Shown: one piece after another, positions 51,710 to 61,509 of the stretch
Position numbering within the stretch: position 1 is the first letter of the stretch
Layout: each line of letters opens with the position of its first letter
DNA from: Nocardioides okcheonensis
Lineage (GTDB): Bacteria > Actinomycetota > Actinomycetes > Propionibacteriales > Nocardioidaceae
NCBI RefSeq assembly: GCF_020991065.1
Contig: NZ_CP087710.1
Coordinates: 806,001 to 870,000, forward strand
Direction of reading: 5' to 3'
Length of the DNA stretch: 64,000 nt
Notes under the pieces: generated by a model
The model's input: only the letters and a program-made list of their open reading frames with translations
The model's database searches: none
What the model was told of the DNA's origin: nothing
Made by a program: the position numbers and the translations under genes

Positions 51710-51892
51710 TTATCGACGCGGCAACACGTGCTCGCGACGCCCGAACCGCCCCGAGGCGATCCACGCCAGGGCCACCACGACGCCGCCGATCGCGGCGTAC
51801 CCGCTGCGGGCGGCGTCCGGGACGGCGACGAAGCCCGCGCCGAAGAGCATCGAGACGGCCAGGGCGAGGAAGGACAGCGTGTTCCGGTTCAT
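51710..51892 (-). CDS. Small membrane protein
   Basis: 60 residues from ATG 51892. Two hydrophobic helices (TLSFLALAVSMLFGAGFVAV and AAIGGVVVALAWIASGRF) and a basic C-terminus (GRREHVLPRR). A longer reading starting at 51958 would add only an Arg-rich stretch, and was dropped. Unknown function. It lies just before the tandem repeat. Confidence 0.6.
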   Translation of the reverse strand: MNRNTLSFLALAVSMLFGAGFVAVPDAARSGYAAIGGVVVALAWIASGRFGRREHVLPRR

Positions 51893-51980
51893 GAGGACGA
51901 CTCTGCCGTCCTCGTGAGGGCGACGCCCGTGCCGCCTCACACGTCCCCGGCATGACATCGGTCATGGCTCGGCGGCGAGG

Positions 51981-52085
51981 TCCTGCCGGAGGCAGGTCTC
52001 GAGCCGCCCGTCACGGCCTCGCGAGCTCGCCCGTGGGGCTCCCTCGACCTCTTCGGGTCACGCCCCCACTCGCTTCGCTCGTGGG
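51981..52085. repeat. 105-bp repeat element, copy 1
   Basis: First of two directly adjacent units. Unit starts TCCTGCCGGAGGCAGG, which forms a 6-bp hairpin, and ends CTCGCTTCGCTCGTGGG. One position (52041, C) differs from copy 2. The unit is 35 codons long, so it keeps any frame open, and both strands carry artefactual open frames through it. Low sequence complexity and position between genes indicate a dispersed intergenic repeat rather than a gene. Confidence 0.9.
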
Positions 52086-52190
52086 TCCTGCCGGAGGCAG
52101 GTCTCGAGCCGCCCGTCACGGCCTCGCGAGCTCGCCCGTGGGGCTTCCTCGACCTCTTCGGGTCACGCCCCCACTCGCTTCGCTCGTGGG
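52086..52190. repeat. 105-bp repeat element, copy 2
   Basis: Second unit, identical to copy 1 except T at 52146. It ends 8 bases before the stop codon of sufT (52199), so it abuts the 3' end of the Suf operon; the hairpin-forming segments (CCTGCC-GGA-GGCAGG; CACGG...CCGTG) could contribute to transcription stop or mRNA 3' end. Confidence 0.9.
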
Positions 52191-52198
52191 GACGTGCC

Positions 52199-52579
52199 TC
52201 AGACGTTGAAGCCCAGCGCCCGCAGCTGCTCGCGGCCGTCCTCGGTGATCTTGTCCGGGCCCCACGGCGGCATCCAGACCCAGTTGATGGCGACGTCGCC
52301 GACGAGGCCCTCGAGAGCGGACTCGGTCTGGTCGGTGATCACGTCGGTCAGCGGGCACGCGGCCGAGGTGAGGGTCATGTCGAGCACCGCGTTGCTGTGC
52401 TCGTCGAGGTGCACGCCGTAGACCAGGCCGAGGTCGACCACGTTGATGCCGAGCTCGGGGTCGACGACGTCCTTCATCGCCTCGGTGACGTCGTCGACGG
52501 TGACCGTCGCGGTGCCGCCACCGGTGGCCTCGGGGACCTCGGGCAGGTCGGAGTGGTCGGTCTGCTGGGACTCGCTCAT
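52199..52579 (-). CDS. sufT: SufT-type Fe-S assembly factor (metal-sulfur cluster biosynthesis protein, DUF59)
   Basis: 126 residues. An acidic N-terminus (SESQQTDHSDLPEVPEATGG) precedes a DUF59/MIP18-like domain: EAMKDVVDPELGINVVDLGL (DPE motif), LTSAACPLTDVITDQTESAL with the reactive-site cysteine, and WVWMPPWGPDKITEDGREQL. It helps mature cellular Fe-S proteins. Last gene of the suf operon; its ATG overlaps the sufU TGA (ATGA). Confidence 0.9.
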   Translation of the reverse strand: MSESQQTDHSDLPEVPEATGGGTATVTVDDVTEAMKDVVDPELGINVVDLGLVYGVHLDEHSNAVLDMTLTSAACPLTDVITDQTESALEGLVGDVAINWVWMPPWGPDKITEDGREQLRALGFNV

Positions 52580-53037
52580 GCGGGGTCTCCTTCGTCTGTG
52601 GCCTGTGCCTGGGTGGTCGCGTCCTTCCACGCCATCCAGGAGAGCAGCGCGCACTTCACGCGCGCGGGGAACTTGGCGACACCGGCGAACGCGATGCCGT
52701 CCTCGAGGACGTCCTCGTCGGGCTCGACCTGCCCCTTGCCCTGCATGAGCTCGAGGAAGGTCTGGTGGATCGACATCGCCTCGTCGAGCGGCTTGCCGAT
52801 CACCAGGTCGGTCATCACCGACGCCGAGGCCTGGGAGATCGAGCAGCCGACGCTGTCGTAGGACACGTCGTCGACGACACCGTCGGCGAGGTGGACCCGC
52901 AGGGTGATCTCGTCACCGCAGGTCGGGTTGACGTGGTGCACCTCGGACTCGAACGGGTCGCGCAGGCCCTTGTGGTGCGGGTTCTTGTAGTGGTCCAGGA
53001 TGATCTCCTGGTACAGGCTGTCGAGGTCCGTGCTCAT
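52576..53037 (-). CDS. sufU: Fe-S assembly sulfur acceptor/zinc protein
   Basis: 153 residues. Accepts sulfide from SufS and passes it on to SufB. Three cysteines and an aspartate bind zinc: Cys40 and Asp42 in NPTCGDE, Cys65 in DSVGCSISQAS and Cys129 in ARVKCALLSW. Start DLDSLYQEIILDHYKNPHHK is highly typical. It begins 4 bases after sufS and is coupled to sufT. No scaffold IscU motif differences that would argue otherwise. Confidence 0.95.
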   Translation of the reverse strand: MSTDLDSLYQEIILDHYKNPHHKGLRDPFESEVHHVNPTCGDEITLRVHLADGVVDDVSYDSVGCSISQASASVMTDLVIGKPLDEAMSIHQTFLELMQGKGQVEPDEDVLEDGIAFAGVAKFPARVKCALLSWMAWKDATTQAQATDEGDPA

Positions 53038-53041
53038 CCGT

Positions 53042-54277
53042 TCAATCCACCTTGAAGTAGCTGCGGGTCGCGTGGAGCGACTCCACCAGCGCGTCGATCT
53101 CGCCCGGCGTCGTGTAGAGGTACGACGACATCCGCGTCGAGCTCTGCACGCCGAACCGCGCGTGGGCCGGCTTGGCGCAGTGGTGACCGGCCCGCACGGC
53201 CACGCCGCGCGAGTCGAGCACCTGGGCGATGTCGTGCGGGTGCACCCCGTCGAGCTCGAACGAGATCGCGCCGCCGCGCCGCGTGGCGTCGAGCGGCCCC
53301 AGCACGGTGAGCCCGGGGACCGACTGCAGGCCCTCGAGGGCGTACGCCGTGATCGCCTGCTCGTGGCGGTGGATCGCGTCCAGCCCGACGTGGGCGAGGT
53401 AGTCGACCGCGGCACCGAGCCCGACCGCCTCCACGATCGGCGGCGTGCCGGCCTCGAAGCGGTGCGGCGAGCGGGCGTAGGTCGAGCGCGCCATCGTGAC
53501 GGTCTCGATCATCTCGCCGCCGCCGTGGAAGGGCGGGAGCTCGTTGAGCAGCTCCTCGCGGCCCCACAGCACGCCGATGCCGGTCGGGCCGCACACCTTG
53601 TGGCCGGTGAAGACCAGGAAGTCGCAGTCGACCTCCTGCACGTCCACCGGCAGCTGCGGCGCCGCCTGGGAGGCGTCGACGACCGACACCGCACCGACCG
53701 ACCGGGCCCGCGCCGCCAGGTCGGCGACCGGGTTGATGGTGCCGAGCATGTTCGACACCCAGGTGAACGCGACGACCTTGGTGTGCTCGTCGACCAGCCG
53801 GTCGGCGTCGGTCAGGTCGAGCTCGCCGCCGTCGGTGAGGCCGAACCAGCGCAGCTCGGCGCCCGAGCGCTCGCACGCCAGCTGCCACGACACGATGTTG
53901 GAGTGGTGCTCCATCTCGGTGATCACGACGTTGTCGCCGGGGCCGAGCTCGATCGTGCGGGCGAGCAGGTTGAGCGCCTCGGTGGCGTTCTTGGTGAACA
54001 CCACCTCCTCGCGCGTGCGGGCGTTGAGGAAGGAGGCCACCTTGTCGCGCGCGCCCTCGTAGGCCTCGGTCGACTCCGCGCCGAGCTGGTGCATGGCGCG
54101 GGCGATGTTGGCGTTGTGCCGCTCGAGGTGGTCGACCATCGTGTCGATGACGACCTGCGGCTTCTGCGAGGTGTTCGCGCTGTCGAGGTAGACCAGCGGC
54201 TGCCCGCCCGCGAGCGTGCGCTCGAGGATCGGGAAGTCCTTGCGGATCACGTCGAGATCCGGGAGCAGTCCCTCCAT
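53042..54277 (-). CDS. sufS: Cysteine desulfurase
   Basis: 411 residues. PLP enzyme that takes sulfur from cysteine as a persulfide. The PLP lysine is in FLVFTGHKVCGPTGIG near residue 226, and the persulfide cysteine in AVRAGHHCAKPAHARFG near 365; an ATEALNLLARTI loop and SNMLGTINPV also match type II desulfurases. Partner of SufU, which follows. It starts 54 bases after the sufC stop. Confidence 0.95.
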   Translation of the reverse strand: MEGLLPDLDVIRKDFPILERTLAGGQPLVYLDSANTSQKPQVVIDTMVDHLERHNANIARAMHQLGAESTEAYEGARDKVASFLNARTREEVVFTKNATEALNLLARTIELGPGDNVVITEMEHHSNIVSWQLACERSGAELRWFGLTDGGELDLTDADRLVDEHTKVVAFTWVSNMLGTINPVADLAARARSVGAVSVVDASQAAPQLPVDVQEVDCDFLVFTGHKVCGPTGIGVLWGREELLNELPPFHGGGEMIETVTMARSTYARSPHRFEAGTPPIVEAVGLGAAVDYLAHVGLDAIHRHEQAITAYALEGLQSVPGLTVLGPLDATRRGGAISFELDGVHPHDIAQVLDSRGVAVRAGHHCAKPAHARFGVQSSTRMSSYLYTTPGEIDALVESLHATRSYFKVD

Positions 54278-54331
54278 GGCGTTACCTCGTTTCGGCGGTG
54301 TGGGAAGTGGTGCTGGTCGGGCGGACGAGCC

Positions 54332-55086
<755 letters not shown>

Positions 55087-55090
<4 letters not shown>

Positions 55091-55422
55091 GCGGGGGTGA
55101 CTCCGTTCAGGGTGGTCTCGGTGTCGACGTAGACGACGCCGTCGCGTACGTCGACCGGGAAGGTGGCGACCGGCTCGGTCGCCGGGAGGTTGGTGGGCTT
55201 GCCGCTGCGCAGGTCGAACATCGACCCGTGCAGCCAGCACTCGATCTGGCAGTTCGCGACCTCGCCCTCGCTGAGGGCGACCTCGGCGTGGCTGCAGGTG
55301 TTCTCGATCGCGAACACCTCGTCGCCGTCGCGGGCGACCGCGACGTCGAACCGGCCGAGGGTGACCGCCAACGCCTGGTCGGCGGGCACCTCGTCGAGGG
55401 CGCAGGCGCGCTCGAAGGTCAT
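55087..55422 (-). CDS. Rieske-type ferredoxin within the suf operon
   Basis: 111 residues. The 2Fe-2S ligands are visible as Cys43-Ser-His45 and Cys62-Trp-Leu-His65 (ENTCSHAEVALSEGEV and ECWLHGSMFD). No membrane anchor, so soluble and cytoplasmic. Placed between sufD and sufC and coupled to both by ATGA overlaps, it probably supplies electrons for cluster assembly or cysteine/persulfide chemistry. M. tuberculosis has no such gene at this place; other actinobacteria do. Confidence 0.93.
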
Positions 55423-56606
55423 CCGGCGATCTCCTTGAGCACGTTCTTGGCGAGCTCGGCCTCGACCGTGGTGAGCAGGCGCTCCTCGATCGACGGCACG
55501 CCGACCTTGCGGATCAGGTCGTTGAAGAACCCGTGCACGACCAGGCGCTGGGCCTCGGCCTCGGAGACGCCGCGCGACTGCAGGTAGAACAGTTGCTCGT
55601 CGTCGAAGCGCGCGGTCGTGGACGCGTGGCCCGCGCCCTCGATCTCGCCCGTCTCGATCTCCAGGTTGGGGACCGAGTCGGCGCGGCAGCCGTCGGTGAG
55701 GACGAGGTTGCGGTTCTCCTCGTAGGTCTCGATGCCCTCGGCGACCTTGCGGATCAGGACGTTGCCGATCCACACGGTGTGGGCGCCGTCGCCCTGGAGC
55801 GCACCCTTGTAGACCACGTGGCTCTTGGTGTGGGGCGCGTCGTGGTCGGCGAAGAGGCGGTGCTCGAGGTGCTGGCCGGCGTCGGCGAAGTAGAGGCCGA
55901 GCAGCTCCGCGGAGCCGCCGGGACCGGCGTAGGTGACGTTGGCGTCCATCCGCACGACGTCGCCGCCGAAGGAGATCGCGGCGTGCTTGTAGGAGGCGTC
56001 GCGACCCACGAGCGCCTGGTGGTGGGCCAGGTGCACGGCGTCGTCGGCCCAGTCCTGGATCGACACGACCGTGACGTCGGCCCCGTCGCCCACCACGATC
56101 TCCACGACCGCGGCGACCGAGGCGGAGCCGGTGTGGTTGACCACCACGACCGCCTTGCTGTGGGCGCCGAAGCGGAACGCGAGGTGGCCGCCGGTGGTCT
56201 CGTCGACGCCGAGGCCGTGCACGTCGAGGACCAGCGGCTCGCTGACCTCGGTGTCGGCGGGCACGTCGACCAGGACGGTCGTGGGCACCTCGTCGAGGAC
56301 ACGGGCCGCGAAGCGGGTGTTGGGCACGAGGCCGCTGATCCCGCGCAGCGCGCGTGCCTCGTCACCGGTGACGGCGGTGACGGACACGCCCGCAGGCTCG
56401 TTCCAGGTGAGCTTCGACGTACGGCCGTCGAGGCCGGCGTCGGCGTGCAGCTCGCGCAGCCGCTTGAGCGGGGTGAAGCGCCAGATCTCCTCGCGCCCGG
56501 TGGGCACGGGGTGGTCGGCGACGTCGAACGAGCCCACCGGGTTGAGGTGGCTCTCGATCTTGTCCTGTTCCAGGGCAGAACGGACGGAGTCGGTGGTGAC
56601 GGTCAA
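55419..56606 (-). CDS. sufD: SufD, SufBCD scaffold subunit
   Basis: 395 residues, in the beta-helix family of SufB. Ends with the shared C-terminal region GHASTTARFDDEQLFYLQSRGVSE... and NDLIRKVG; the histidine-containing GALQGDGAHTVWIGNVLIRK is the segment near the SufB-SufD interface. The frame's first usable start is TTG at 56606, preceded by GAAAGTAGAG; no ATG or GTG fits. It is 84 bases after sufB and overlaps the Rieske gene by four bases. Confidence 0.93.
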   Translation of the reverse strand: MTVTTDSVRSALEQDKIESHLNPVGSFDVADHPVPTGREEIWRFTPLKRLRELHADAGLDGRTSKLTWNEPAGVSVTAVTGDEARALRGISGLVPNTRFAARVLDEVPTTVLVDVPADTEVSEPLVLDVHGLGVDETTGGHLAFRFGAHSKAVVVVNHTGSASVAAVVEIVVGDGADVTVVSIQDWADDAVHLAHHQALVGRDASYKHAAISFGGDVVRMDANVTYAGPGGSAELLGLYFADAGQHLEHRLFADHDAPHTKSHVVYKGALQGDGAHTVWIGNVLIRKVAEGIETYEENRNLVLTDGCRADSVPNLEIETGEIEGAGHASTTARFDDEQLFYLQSRGVSEAEAQRLVVHGFFNDLIRKVGVPSIEERLLTTVEAELAKNVLKEIAG

Positions 56607-56690
56607 GGCTCTACTTTCTTCGTTGCTCGGTCTCGTGACGGCCGCTGCGCGGCGTCCTCGACCAGCGGGTCACTGGGCGGGGCGGCGCGA

Positions 56691-58109
56691 TCAGCCGACC
56701 GCGCCCTCCATCTGCAGCTCGATCAGGCGGTTGAGCTCGAGGGCGTACTCCATCGGCAGCTCCTTGGCGATCGGCTCGACGAAGCCGCGCACGATCATCG
56801 CCATCGCCTCGTCCTCCTCCATGCCGCGCGACATGAGGTAGAAGAGCTGGTCGTCGGAGACCTTCGAGACGCTGGCCTCGTGGCCCATCGACACGTCGTC
56901 CTCGCGGATGTCGACGTAGGGGTAGGTGTCCGAGCGCGAGATCTGGTCGACGAGCAGCGCGTCGCACAGCACGTTGGACTTCGAGCCGTAGGCGCCCTCG
57001 TTGACCTGGATCAGGCCGCGGTAGGACGTCCGGCCGCCACCGCGGGCCACCGACTTGCTCAGGATCGAGCTCGACGTGTGGGGGGCGGCGTGCACCATCT
57101 TGGCGCCCGCGTCCTGGTGCTGGCCCTCGCCGGCGAACGCGATCGAGAGCGTCTCGCCCTTGGCGTGCTCACCCATCAGGTAGACCGCGGGGTACTTCAT
57201 GGTGACCTTGGAGCCGATGTTGCCGTCGACCCACTCCATCGTCGCGCCGGCCTCGCAGGTCGCGCGCTTGGTGACGAGGTTGTAGACGTTGTTCGACCAG
57301 TTCTGGATGGTCGTGTAGCGCACGCGGGCGCCCTTCTTGACCACGATCTCCACGACGGCCGAGTGCAGCGAGTCGGAGGAGTAGATCGGCGCGGTGCAGC
57401 CCTCGACGTAGTGCACGTAGGAGTCCTCGTCCGCGATGATCAGCGTCCGCTCGAACTGGCCCATGTTCTCGGTGTTGATCCGGAAGTACGCCTGCAGCGG
57501 GATGTCGACGTGGACGCCCTTGGGGACGTAGATGAACGACCCGCCCGACCACACCGAGGTGTTGAGCGCGGCGAACTTGTTGTCGCCGACCGGGATGACG
57601 GTGCCGAAGTACTCCTTGAAGAGGTCCTCGTGCTCCTTCAGCGCGGTGTCGGTGTCGACGAAGATGACGCCCTTCTCCTCGAGGTCCTCGCGGATCGAGT
57701 GGTAGACGACCTCGGACTCGTACTGCGCCGCGACACCGGCGACGAGGCGCTGCTTCTCCGCCTCCGGGATGCCGAGCTTGTCGTAGGTGTTCTTGATGTC
57801 CTCGGGCAGGTCCTCCCACGAGGTGGCCTGCTTCTCCGAGGAGCGCACGAAGTACTTGATGTTGTCGAAGTCGATCGTCGACAGGTCGGAGCCCCACGTC
57901 GGCATCGGCTTGCGGTGGAAGAGCTTGAGGCCCTTCAGCCGCAGGTCGAGCATCCACTGCGGCTCGGACTTCTTGCCCGAGATGTCGCGCACGACCTCCT
58001 CGCTGAGGCCGCGCGTGGCGGCAGCGCCCGCGGCGTCGGAGTCGGACCAGCCGAACTCGTAGGTGCCGATGCCCTTGAGCTCCGGGTTGAGTTCTTCGAT
58101 GGAGGTCAT
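56691..58109 (-). CDS. sufB: SufB, SufBCD scaffold subunit
   Basis: 472 residues. Main scaffold on which the cluster forms. Conserved parts: [60 protein letters not shown] (candidate persulfide-accepting cysteine), [20 protein letters not shown] and [20 protein letters not shown]. No intein interrupts it, unlike M. tuberculosis sufB. The ATG overlaps the sufR TGA by four bases, so the regulator and scaffold are co-translated. Confidence 0.96.
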   Translation of the reverse strand: MTSIEELNPELKGIGTYEFGWSDSDAAGAAATRGLSEEVVRDISGKKSEPQWMLDLRLKGLKLFHRKPMPTWGSDLSTIDFDNIKYFVRSSEKQATSWEDLPEDIKNTYDKLGIPEAEKQRLVAGVAAQYESEVVYHSIREDLEEKGVIFVDTDTALKEHEDLFKEYFGTVIPVGDNKFAALNTSVWSGGSFIYVPKGVHVDIPLQAYFRINTENMGQFERTLIIADEDSYVHYVEGCTAPIYSSDSLHSAVVEIVVKKGARVRYTTIQNWSNNVYNLVTKRATCEAGATMEWVDGNIGSKVTMKYPAVYLMGEHAKGETLSIAFAGEGQHQDAGAKMVHAAPHTSSSILSKSVARGGGRTSYRGLIQVNEGAYGSKSNVLCDALLVDQISRSDTYPYVDIREDDVSMGHEASVSKVSDDQLFYLMSRGMEEDEAMAMIVRGFVEPIAKELPMEYALELNRLIELQMEGAVG

Positions 58110-58804
58110 GCCTTCTCCTTCTCGGTGGTCTTCTGGGACCGGGGGGTCTGGGGGATGCAGGTCGTGCAGACGCCGTCGCCGTGGGCGATGGTCGCCAGCC
58201 GCTGGACGTGGGTGCCGAGGACCGCGCCGATGGCGGCGGTCTCGGCCTCGCAGAGCTGGGGGAACTCGTGGGCGACGTGGGAGACCGGGCAGTGCTGCTG
58301 GCACAGCTGCTCCCCCACGACCGGCAGGTGCCGCACCGACGCGGCGTAGCCCTGCTGGCTGAACACCCGCGCCAGCGCCTCGGCCGGCGAGAGGTCCGGG
58401 TCGGCCTCGACCACCGCGGCGTAGTCGCGCTCGATGAACGCGACCCGGCGGCGCGCGAACTCGGCCACCGCGTCCTCGCCCTGGGACTCGGCGAGGAAGC
58501 GCAGCGCCTGGGCGGCGAGGTCGTCGTACTGCTGGTCGAAGCTGTCGCGCCCCGACTCGGTCAGCGCGAACACCTTGGCCGGGCGGCCGCGACCGCGGGT
58601 GCCGTAGACCTTCTGGTCGCGGGCCTCGACGACGCCGTCGTCGGCGAGCTGGTCGAGGTGGCGGCGCACGGCGGCCGGGGTGAGGTCGAGCCGGGCGGCG
58701 AGCTCCGCGGCGGTCGACGGACCGTTCTCCAGGATCGTGCGCGCCACGCGGTCGCGCGTGGGTGCGTCCCCGTCGGGGGTCGCAGCCGTCCTGGTGAATT
58801 CCAC
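58106..58804 (-). CDS. sufR: Fe-S-sensing transcriptional regulator of the suf operon
   Basis: 232 residues. N-terminal winged helix ([35 protein letters not shown]) and a C-terminal cluster-binding part with four cysteines (C-QQHC, QLC, VCTTC). Known SufR proteins bind a 4Fe-4S cluster and repress the suf operon when clusters are adequate. First gene of the operon; GTG start at 58804, an inverted AACG-N9-CGTT lies at 58805-58821. A similar regulator in M. tuberculosis is Rv1460. Confidence 0.92.
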   Translation of the reverse strand: MEFTRTAATPDGDAPTRDRVARTILENGPSTAAELAARLDLTPAAVRRHLDQLADDGVVEARDQKVYGTRGRGRPAKVFALTESGRDSFDQQYDDLAAQALRFLAESQGEDAVAEFARRRVAFIERDYAAVVEADPDLSPAEALARVFSQQGYAASVRHLPVVGEQLCQQHCPVSHVAHEFPQLCEAETAAIGAVLGTHVQRLATIAHGDGVCTTCIPQTPRSQKTTEKEKA

Positions 58805-58821
58805 AACGACAGTGTGACGTT
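58805..58821 (-). promoter_or_regulatory. Possible SufR operator at the suf promoter
   Basis: AACG-N9-CGTT directly before the sufR start codon. Arms are only four bases, so support is weak; position is right for autoregulation. A CACTGT -10-like box lies at 58809-58814 on the minus strand. Confidence 0.35.
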
Positions 58822-58863
58822 AATGCACCGCCCGCTTCAAGGAAGGGTCGCCTAAGTCACCGG

Positions 58864-58883
58864 CTGGGGGCCCTCGCCCCCAG
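58864..58883 (+). other. Hairpin in the sufR-LamG intergenic region
   Basis: CTGGGGGC-CCTC-GCCCCCAG gives an 8-bp stem in the 185-base divergent region. It lies about 105 bases before the LamG ATG, so in a leader transcript it may form an RNA structure. No other feature is seen in this gap. Confidence 0.35.
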
Positions 58884-58989
58884 TTCTGGGTACGTCCGCC
58901 GCACCAGCGCGACGGCATCCGCGGCGGGGGTTGTCTGGGTCGAGGACGGGGTGGACCCATCCCGTGCACCCACGAAGGGAGACGGGGAG

Positions 58990-59739
58990 ATGAGGAGAGC
59001 AGGACCGGCGCTCGCGGCGCTGGGAGCAGCGGCGCTGTGCGGCCTCGTGCTGGCGGCACCGACCGCCAACGGACAGGACGCCAGGGCCGTCTCGGCGCGG
59101 CTGGCGCCCGTCACCACCCTCGCGCTCGAGCTCGACGAGCCGGCCGGGTCCACGGTCGCGGCGGACTCGTCCGGGCTGGGGCACGACGCGGCGATCGGCA
59201 GCCACGTGCGGATGCGGGGCGGCTACGCCACCATCGACCGGCACTCGCCGGACGAGGGCATCTACTACGGCACGGACCACCTGATCACGGTCCCCGACGC
59301 CGCCGACGGCTCGCTGGATCCCGGCGCCGGGAGCTTCACGGTCGAGATCCGCTACCGCTCGACGGTGAAGTTCGGCAACGTGATCCAGAAGGGCCAGGCC
59401 AAGACCGCTGGCGGCCAGGTGAAGTTCCAGCAGCCGAAGGGCGTCATCAGCTGCATGTTCAAGTCGCCCAGCGGACAGGCCGCGATCGGGTCCAAGACCC
59501 CGCTCAACGACGGCCAGTGGCACGTCGTGCGCTGTGAGCGCACGTCCACCCAGGTGACGATGTACGTGGACGGCGAGTTCCGCAACCGGATCCGCAAGAA
59601 CACCGGCACCATCGACAACAACAAGCCGTGGACCATCGGCGGCAAGCTCGACTGCGACACCAGCGACCCGACCGTGGGCGCCGACAGCTGCGACTACTTC
59701 GCGGGTGACGTCGACTACGTCCGGCTCGTCAAGGGCTGA
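58990..59739 (+). CDS. Secreted LamG/concanavalin-like protein
   Basis: 249 residues. Signal peptide about 1-26 (RRAGPALAALGAAALCGLVL AAPTANG). The rest is a laminin-G-like jelly-roll: LALELDEPAGSTVAADSSGL (start of strand), SFTVEIRYRSTVKFGNVIQK, WHVVRCERTSTQVTMYVDGE, KPWTIGGKLDCDTSDPTVGA and DYFAGDVDYVRLVKG. Two cysteine pairs may form disulfides. Likely binds a glycan at the cell surface. It replaces the mannosyltransferase mptB seen at this position in mycobacteria. GGAG precedes ATG 58990. Confidence 0.85.
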   Translation: MRRAGPALAALGAAALCGLVLAAPTANGQDARAVSARLAPVTTLALELDEPAGSTVAADSSGLGHDAAIGSHVRMRGGYATIDRHSPDEGIYYGTDHLITVPDAADGSLDPGAGSFTVEIRYRSTVKFGNVIQKGQAKTAGGQVKFQQPKGVISCMFKSPSGQAAIGSKTPLNDGQWHVVRCERTSTQVTMYVDGEFRNRIRKNTGTIDNNKPWTIGGKLDCDTSDPTVGADSCDYFAGDVDYVRLVKG

Positions 59740-59794
59740 CGCCCGAAGCGGGACCGCGCGAGGACCGTGGGTGGCACGCACCTAGACTTCAGGC

Positions 59795-60733
59795 GTGCCA
59801 TCCGCGTCCCCCGCCGTCGAGATCGACGGCCTGGTGATGACGTACGGCGACAAGGTCGCCGTCGACGGGCTGGGCCTCACCGTGGACCGCGGCACGATCA
59901 CCGCCGTCCTGGGCCCCAACGGTGCCGGCAAGACCACGACGCTCGAGACCTGTGAGGGCTACCGCGCCCCGCAGCAGGGCACCGTGCGCGTGCTCGGCCT
60001 CGACCCGCAGCGCGACCGCGCCGCCCTGCTGCCCCGCATCGGCGTGATGCTGCAGGCCGGTGGTGCGTGGAGCGGCGTCCGGGCCCGCGAGATGCTCGAC
60101 CACATGGCGTCGCTCCATGCCCGCCCGCTCGACACCGGGCTGCTCAGCGACCGCCTCGGCCTCGCCGACTGCGGCCGTACGCCCTACCGCCGGCTCTCCG
60201 GTGGCCAGCAGCAGCGCCTCGGCCTGGCGATCGCGCTGGTCGGTCGCCCGGAGCTGGTCTTCGTGGACGAGCCCACCGCCGGCATGGACCCGCAGGCCCG
60301 ACGCACGACGTGGGAGCTCCTCGAGGAGCTGCGCGGCGACGGCGTCACGGTCGTGCTGACCACCCACCACATGGACGAGGCCGAGCGCCTCGCCGACCGG
60401 ATCCACATCATCGACCACGGCCGGGTGATCGCCACCGGGACGCCCTCCGAGCTGACCCGCGGCGGCCGCTCCGCCACGATCCGCCTCGTCGTCAACCGGC
60501 CCTTCCCCGACGGCGCCCCCGAGTCGCTGCGCGCCGAGCTCGGTCCCGACACGGAGGTCCGACAGCTCGACGAGGTGAGCATGCTCATCCACGGTCCCGC
60601 CGACTCGATGACGCTCGGCCGCGTGTCACGCTGGTGCGAGGACCACGACGTGCTGCCCGAGTCGCTGCACCTCGGCCAGCGCAACCTCGAGGACGTCTTC
60701 CTCGACCTCACCGGACGGGAGCTCGCCCCGTGA
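59795..60733 (+). CDS. ABC transporter ATP-binding protein in the suf-ctaA region
   Basis: 312 residues. Walker [21 protein letters not shown], signature RRLSGGQQQRLGLAIALVGR, Walker B LVFVDEPTAGMDPQARRTTW, H-loop TTHHMDEAERLADRIHII, and a C-terminal domain (LVVNRPFPDGAPESL...). Orthologue by position of M. tuberculosis Rv1458c. GTG start 6 nt after TAGACT (59783-59788). Works with the permease that overlaps its stop. Confidence 0.88.
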   Translation: MPSASPAVEIDGLVMTYGDKVAVDGLGLTVDRGTITAVLGPNGAGKTTTLETCEGYRAPQQGTVRVLGLDPQRDRAALLPRIGVMLQAGGAWSGVRAREMLDHMASLHARPLDTGLLSDRLGLADCGRTPYRRLSGGQQQRLGLAIALVGRPELVFVDEPTAGMDPQARRTTWELLEELRGDGVTVVLTTHHMDEAERLADRIHIIDHGRVIATGTPSELTRGGRSATIRLVVNRPFPDGAPESLRAELGPDTEVRQLDEVSMLIHGPADSMTLGRVSRWCEDHDVLPESLHLGQRNLEDVFLDLTGRELAP

Positions 60734-61509
60734 GCACCTTCACCCCCGCCCCGGGAGGGGCTCCCCTGGCCCGCATGGTGCGGGCGCAGGCCCGGATGGA
60801 GGCGCGGCTGATGCTGCGCAACGGTGAGCAGCTCCTGCTCGCCGTGGTCATCCCGGTGATCGTGCTGGTGGCCGGCGTCGCCGGCGCGGGGCGGATCGGG
60901 ATCGACCTCGAGGGTCACCGCCCCGTCGACGTGCTGACCCCCGGCGTCCTCGCCCTCGCGGTGATGTCGACCGCCTTCACCTCGGTCGCGATCGCCACCG
61001 GCTTCGAGCGCCGCTACGGCGTCATCAAGCTGCTCGGCTCGTCACCGCTCCCCCGCCACGGGCTGCTCCTCGGCAAGGTCCTCGCGCTGCTCAGCGTGGT
61101 GGCCCTCCAGCTCGTCGTGCTGGTCGCGGTCGGGCTCCTGCTCGGGTGGGACCCGGACCTGACCCACCCGCTGACCTCACTGGCGGCACTGGTCCTCGCC
61201 GTCGCGCTGGGCACCGCCGCCTTCGCCGCCCTCGGCCTGTTCGTCGCCGGGCTGCTGCGCGCCGAGGCCACCCTCGCGCTCGCGAACCTGGTCTACCTCC
61301 TCCTCATGGCGGGAGGCGGCGTGGTGCTGCCGACGAGCTCCTACGGCGCGGCCGCCCCGCTGATCGCGTGGCTCCCGTCCTCGGCCCTGGGCGAGGCGAT
61401 GCGCGAGGCCGGGCTGCACGCCGCGGTGGACGTCCGCTCCCTGCTCGTGCTGGCCGCCTGGGCGCTCGTCGGCACGCTCCTCACGGCCCGTACCTTCAAG
61501 TGGGAATGA
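60730..61509 (+). CDS. ABC-2 type permease in the suf-ctaA region
   Basis: 259 residues, six hydrophobic helices. Start RMVRAQARMEARLMLRNGEQ is a typical amphipathic N-terminus; TAFTSVAIATGFERRYGVIK and GSSPLPRHGLLLGKVLALLS form the conserved intracellular loop. GTG at 60730 overlaps the ATPase TGA (GTGA), and its own TGA overlaps ctaA (ATGA). Orthologue by position of Rv1457c. Substrate unknown; heme or quinone-related compounds are possible because of ctaA linkage. Confidence 0.86.
   Translation: MSTFTPAPGGAPLARMVRAQARMEARLMLRNGEQLLLAVVIPVIVLVAGVAGAGRIGIDLEGHRPVDVLTPGVLALAVMSTAFTSVAIATGFERRYGVIKLLGSSPLPRHGLLLGKVLALLSVVALQLVVLVAVGLLLGWDPDLTHPLTSLAALVLAVALGTAAFAALGLFVAGLLRAEATLALANLVYLLLMAGGGVVLPTSSYGAAAPLIAWLPSSALGEAMREAGLHAAVDVRSLLVLAAWALVGTLLTARTFKWE

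Noticed and set aside
51981..52190. Tandem repeat as a CRISPR array
   Set aside because: Only two units, with no separate spacers, a unit of 105 bp, and no cas genes nearby.
51952..52209. 85-codon frame (plus) and 60-codon frame (minus, 51937-52119) through the tandem repeat
   Set aside because: Frames stay open only because the unit is 105 bp (35 codons) with no stops. Peptides are direct repeats, with no initiation signals.
55533..58349. 938-codon open frame on the plus strand
   Set aside because: Antisense to sufD and sufB, which are certain. Protein is low complexity (L, V, D, H) with no domain.
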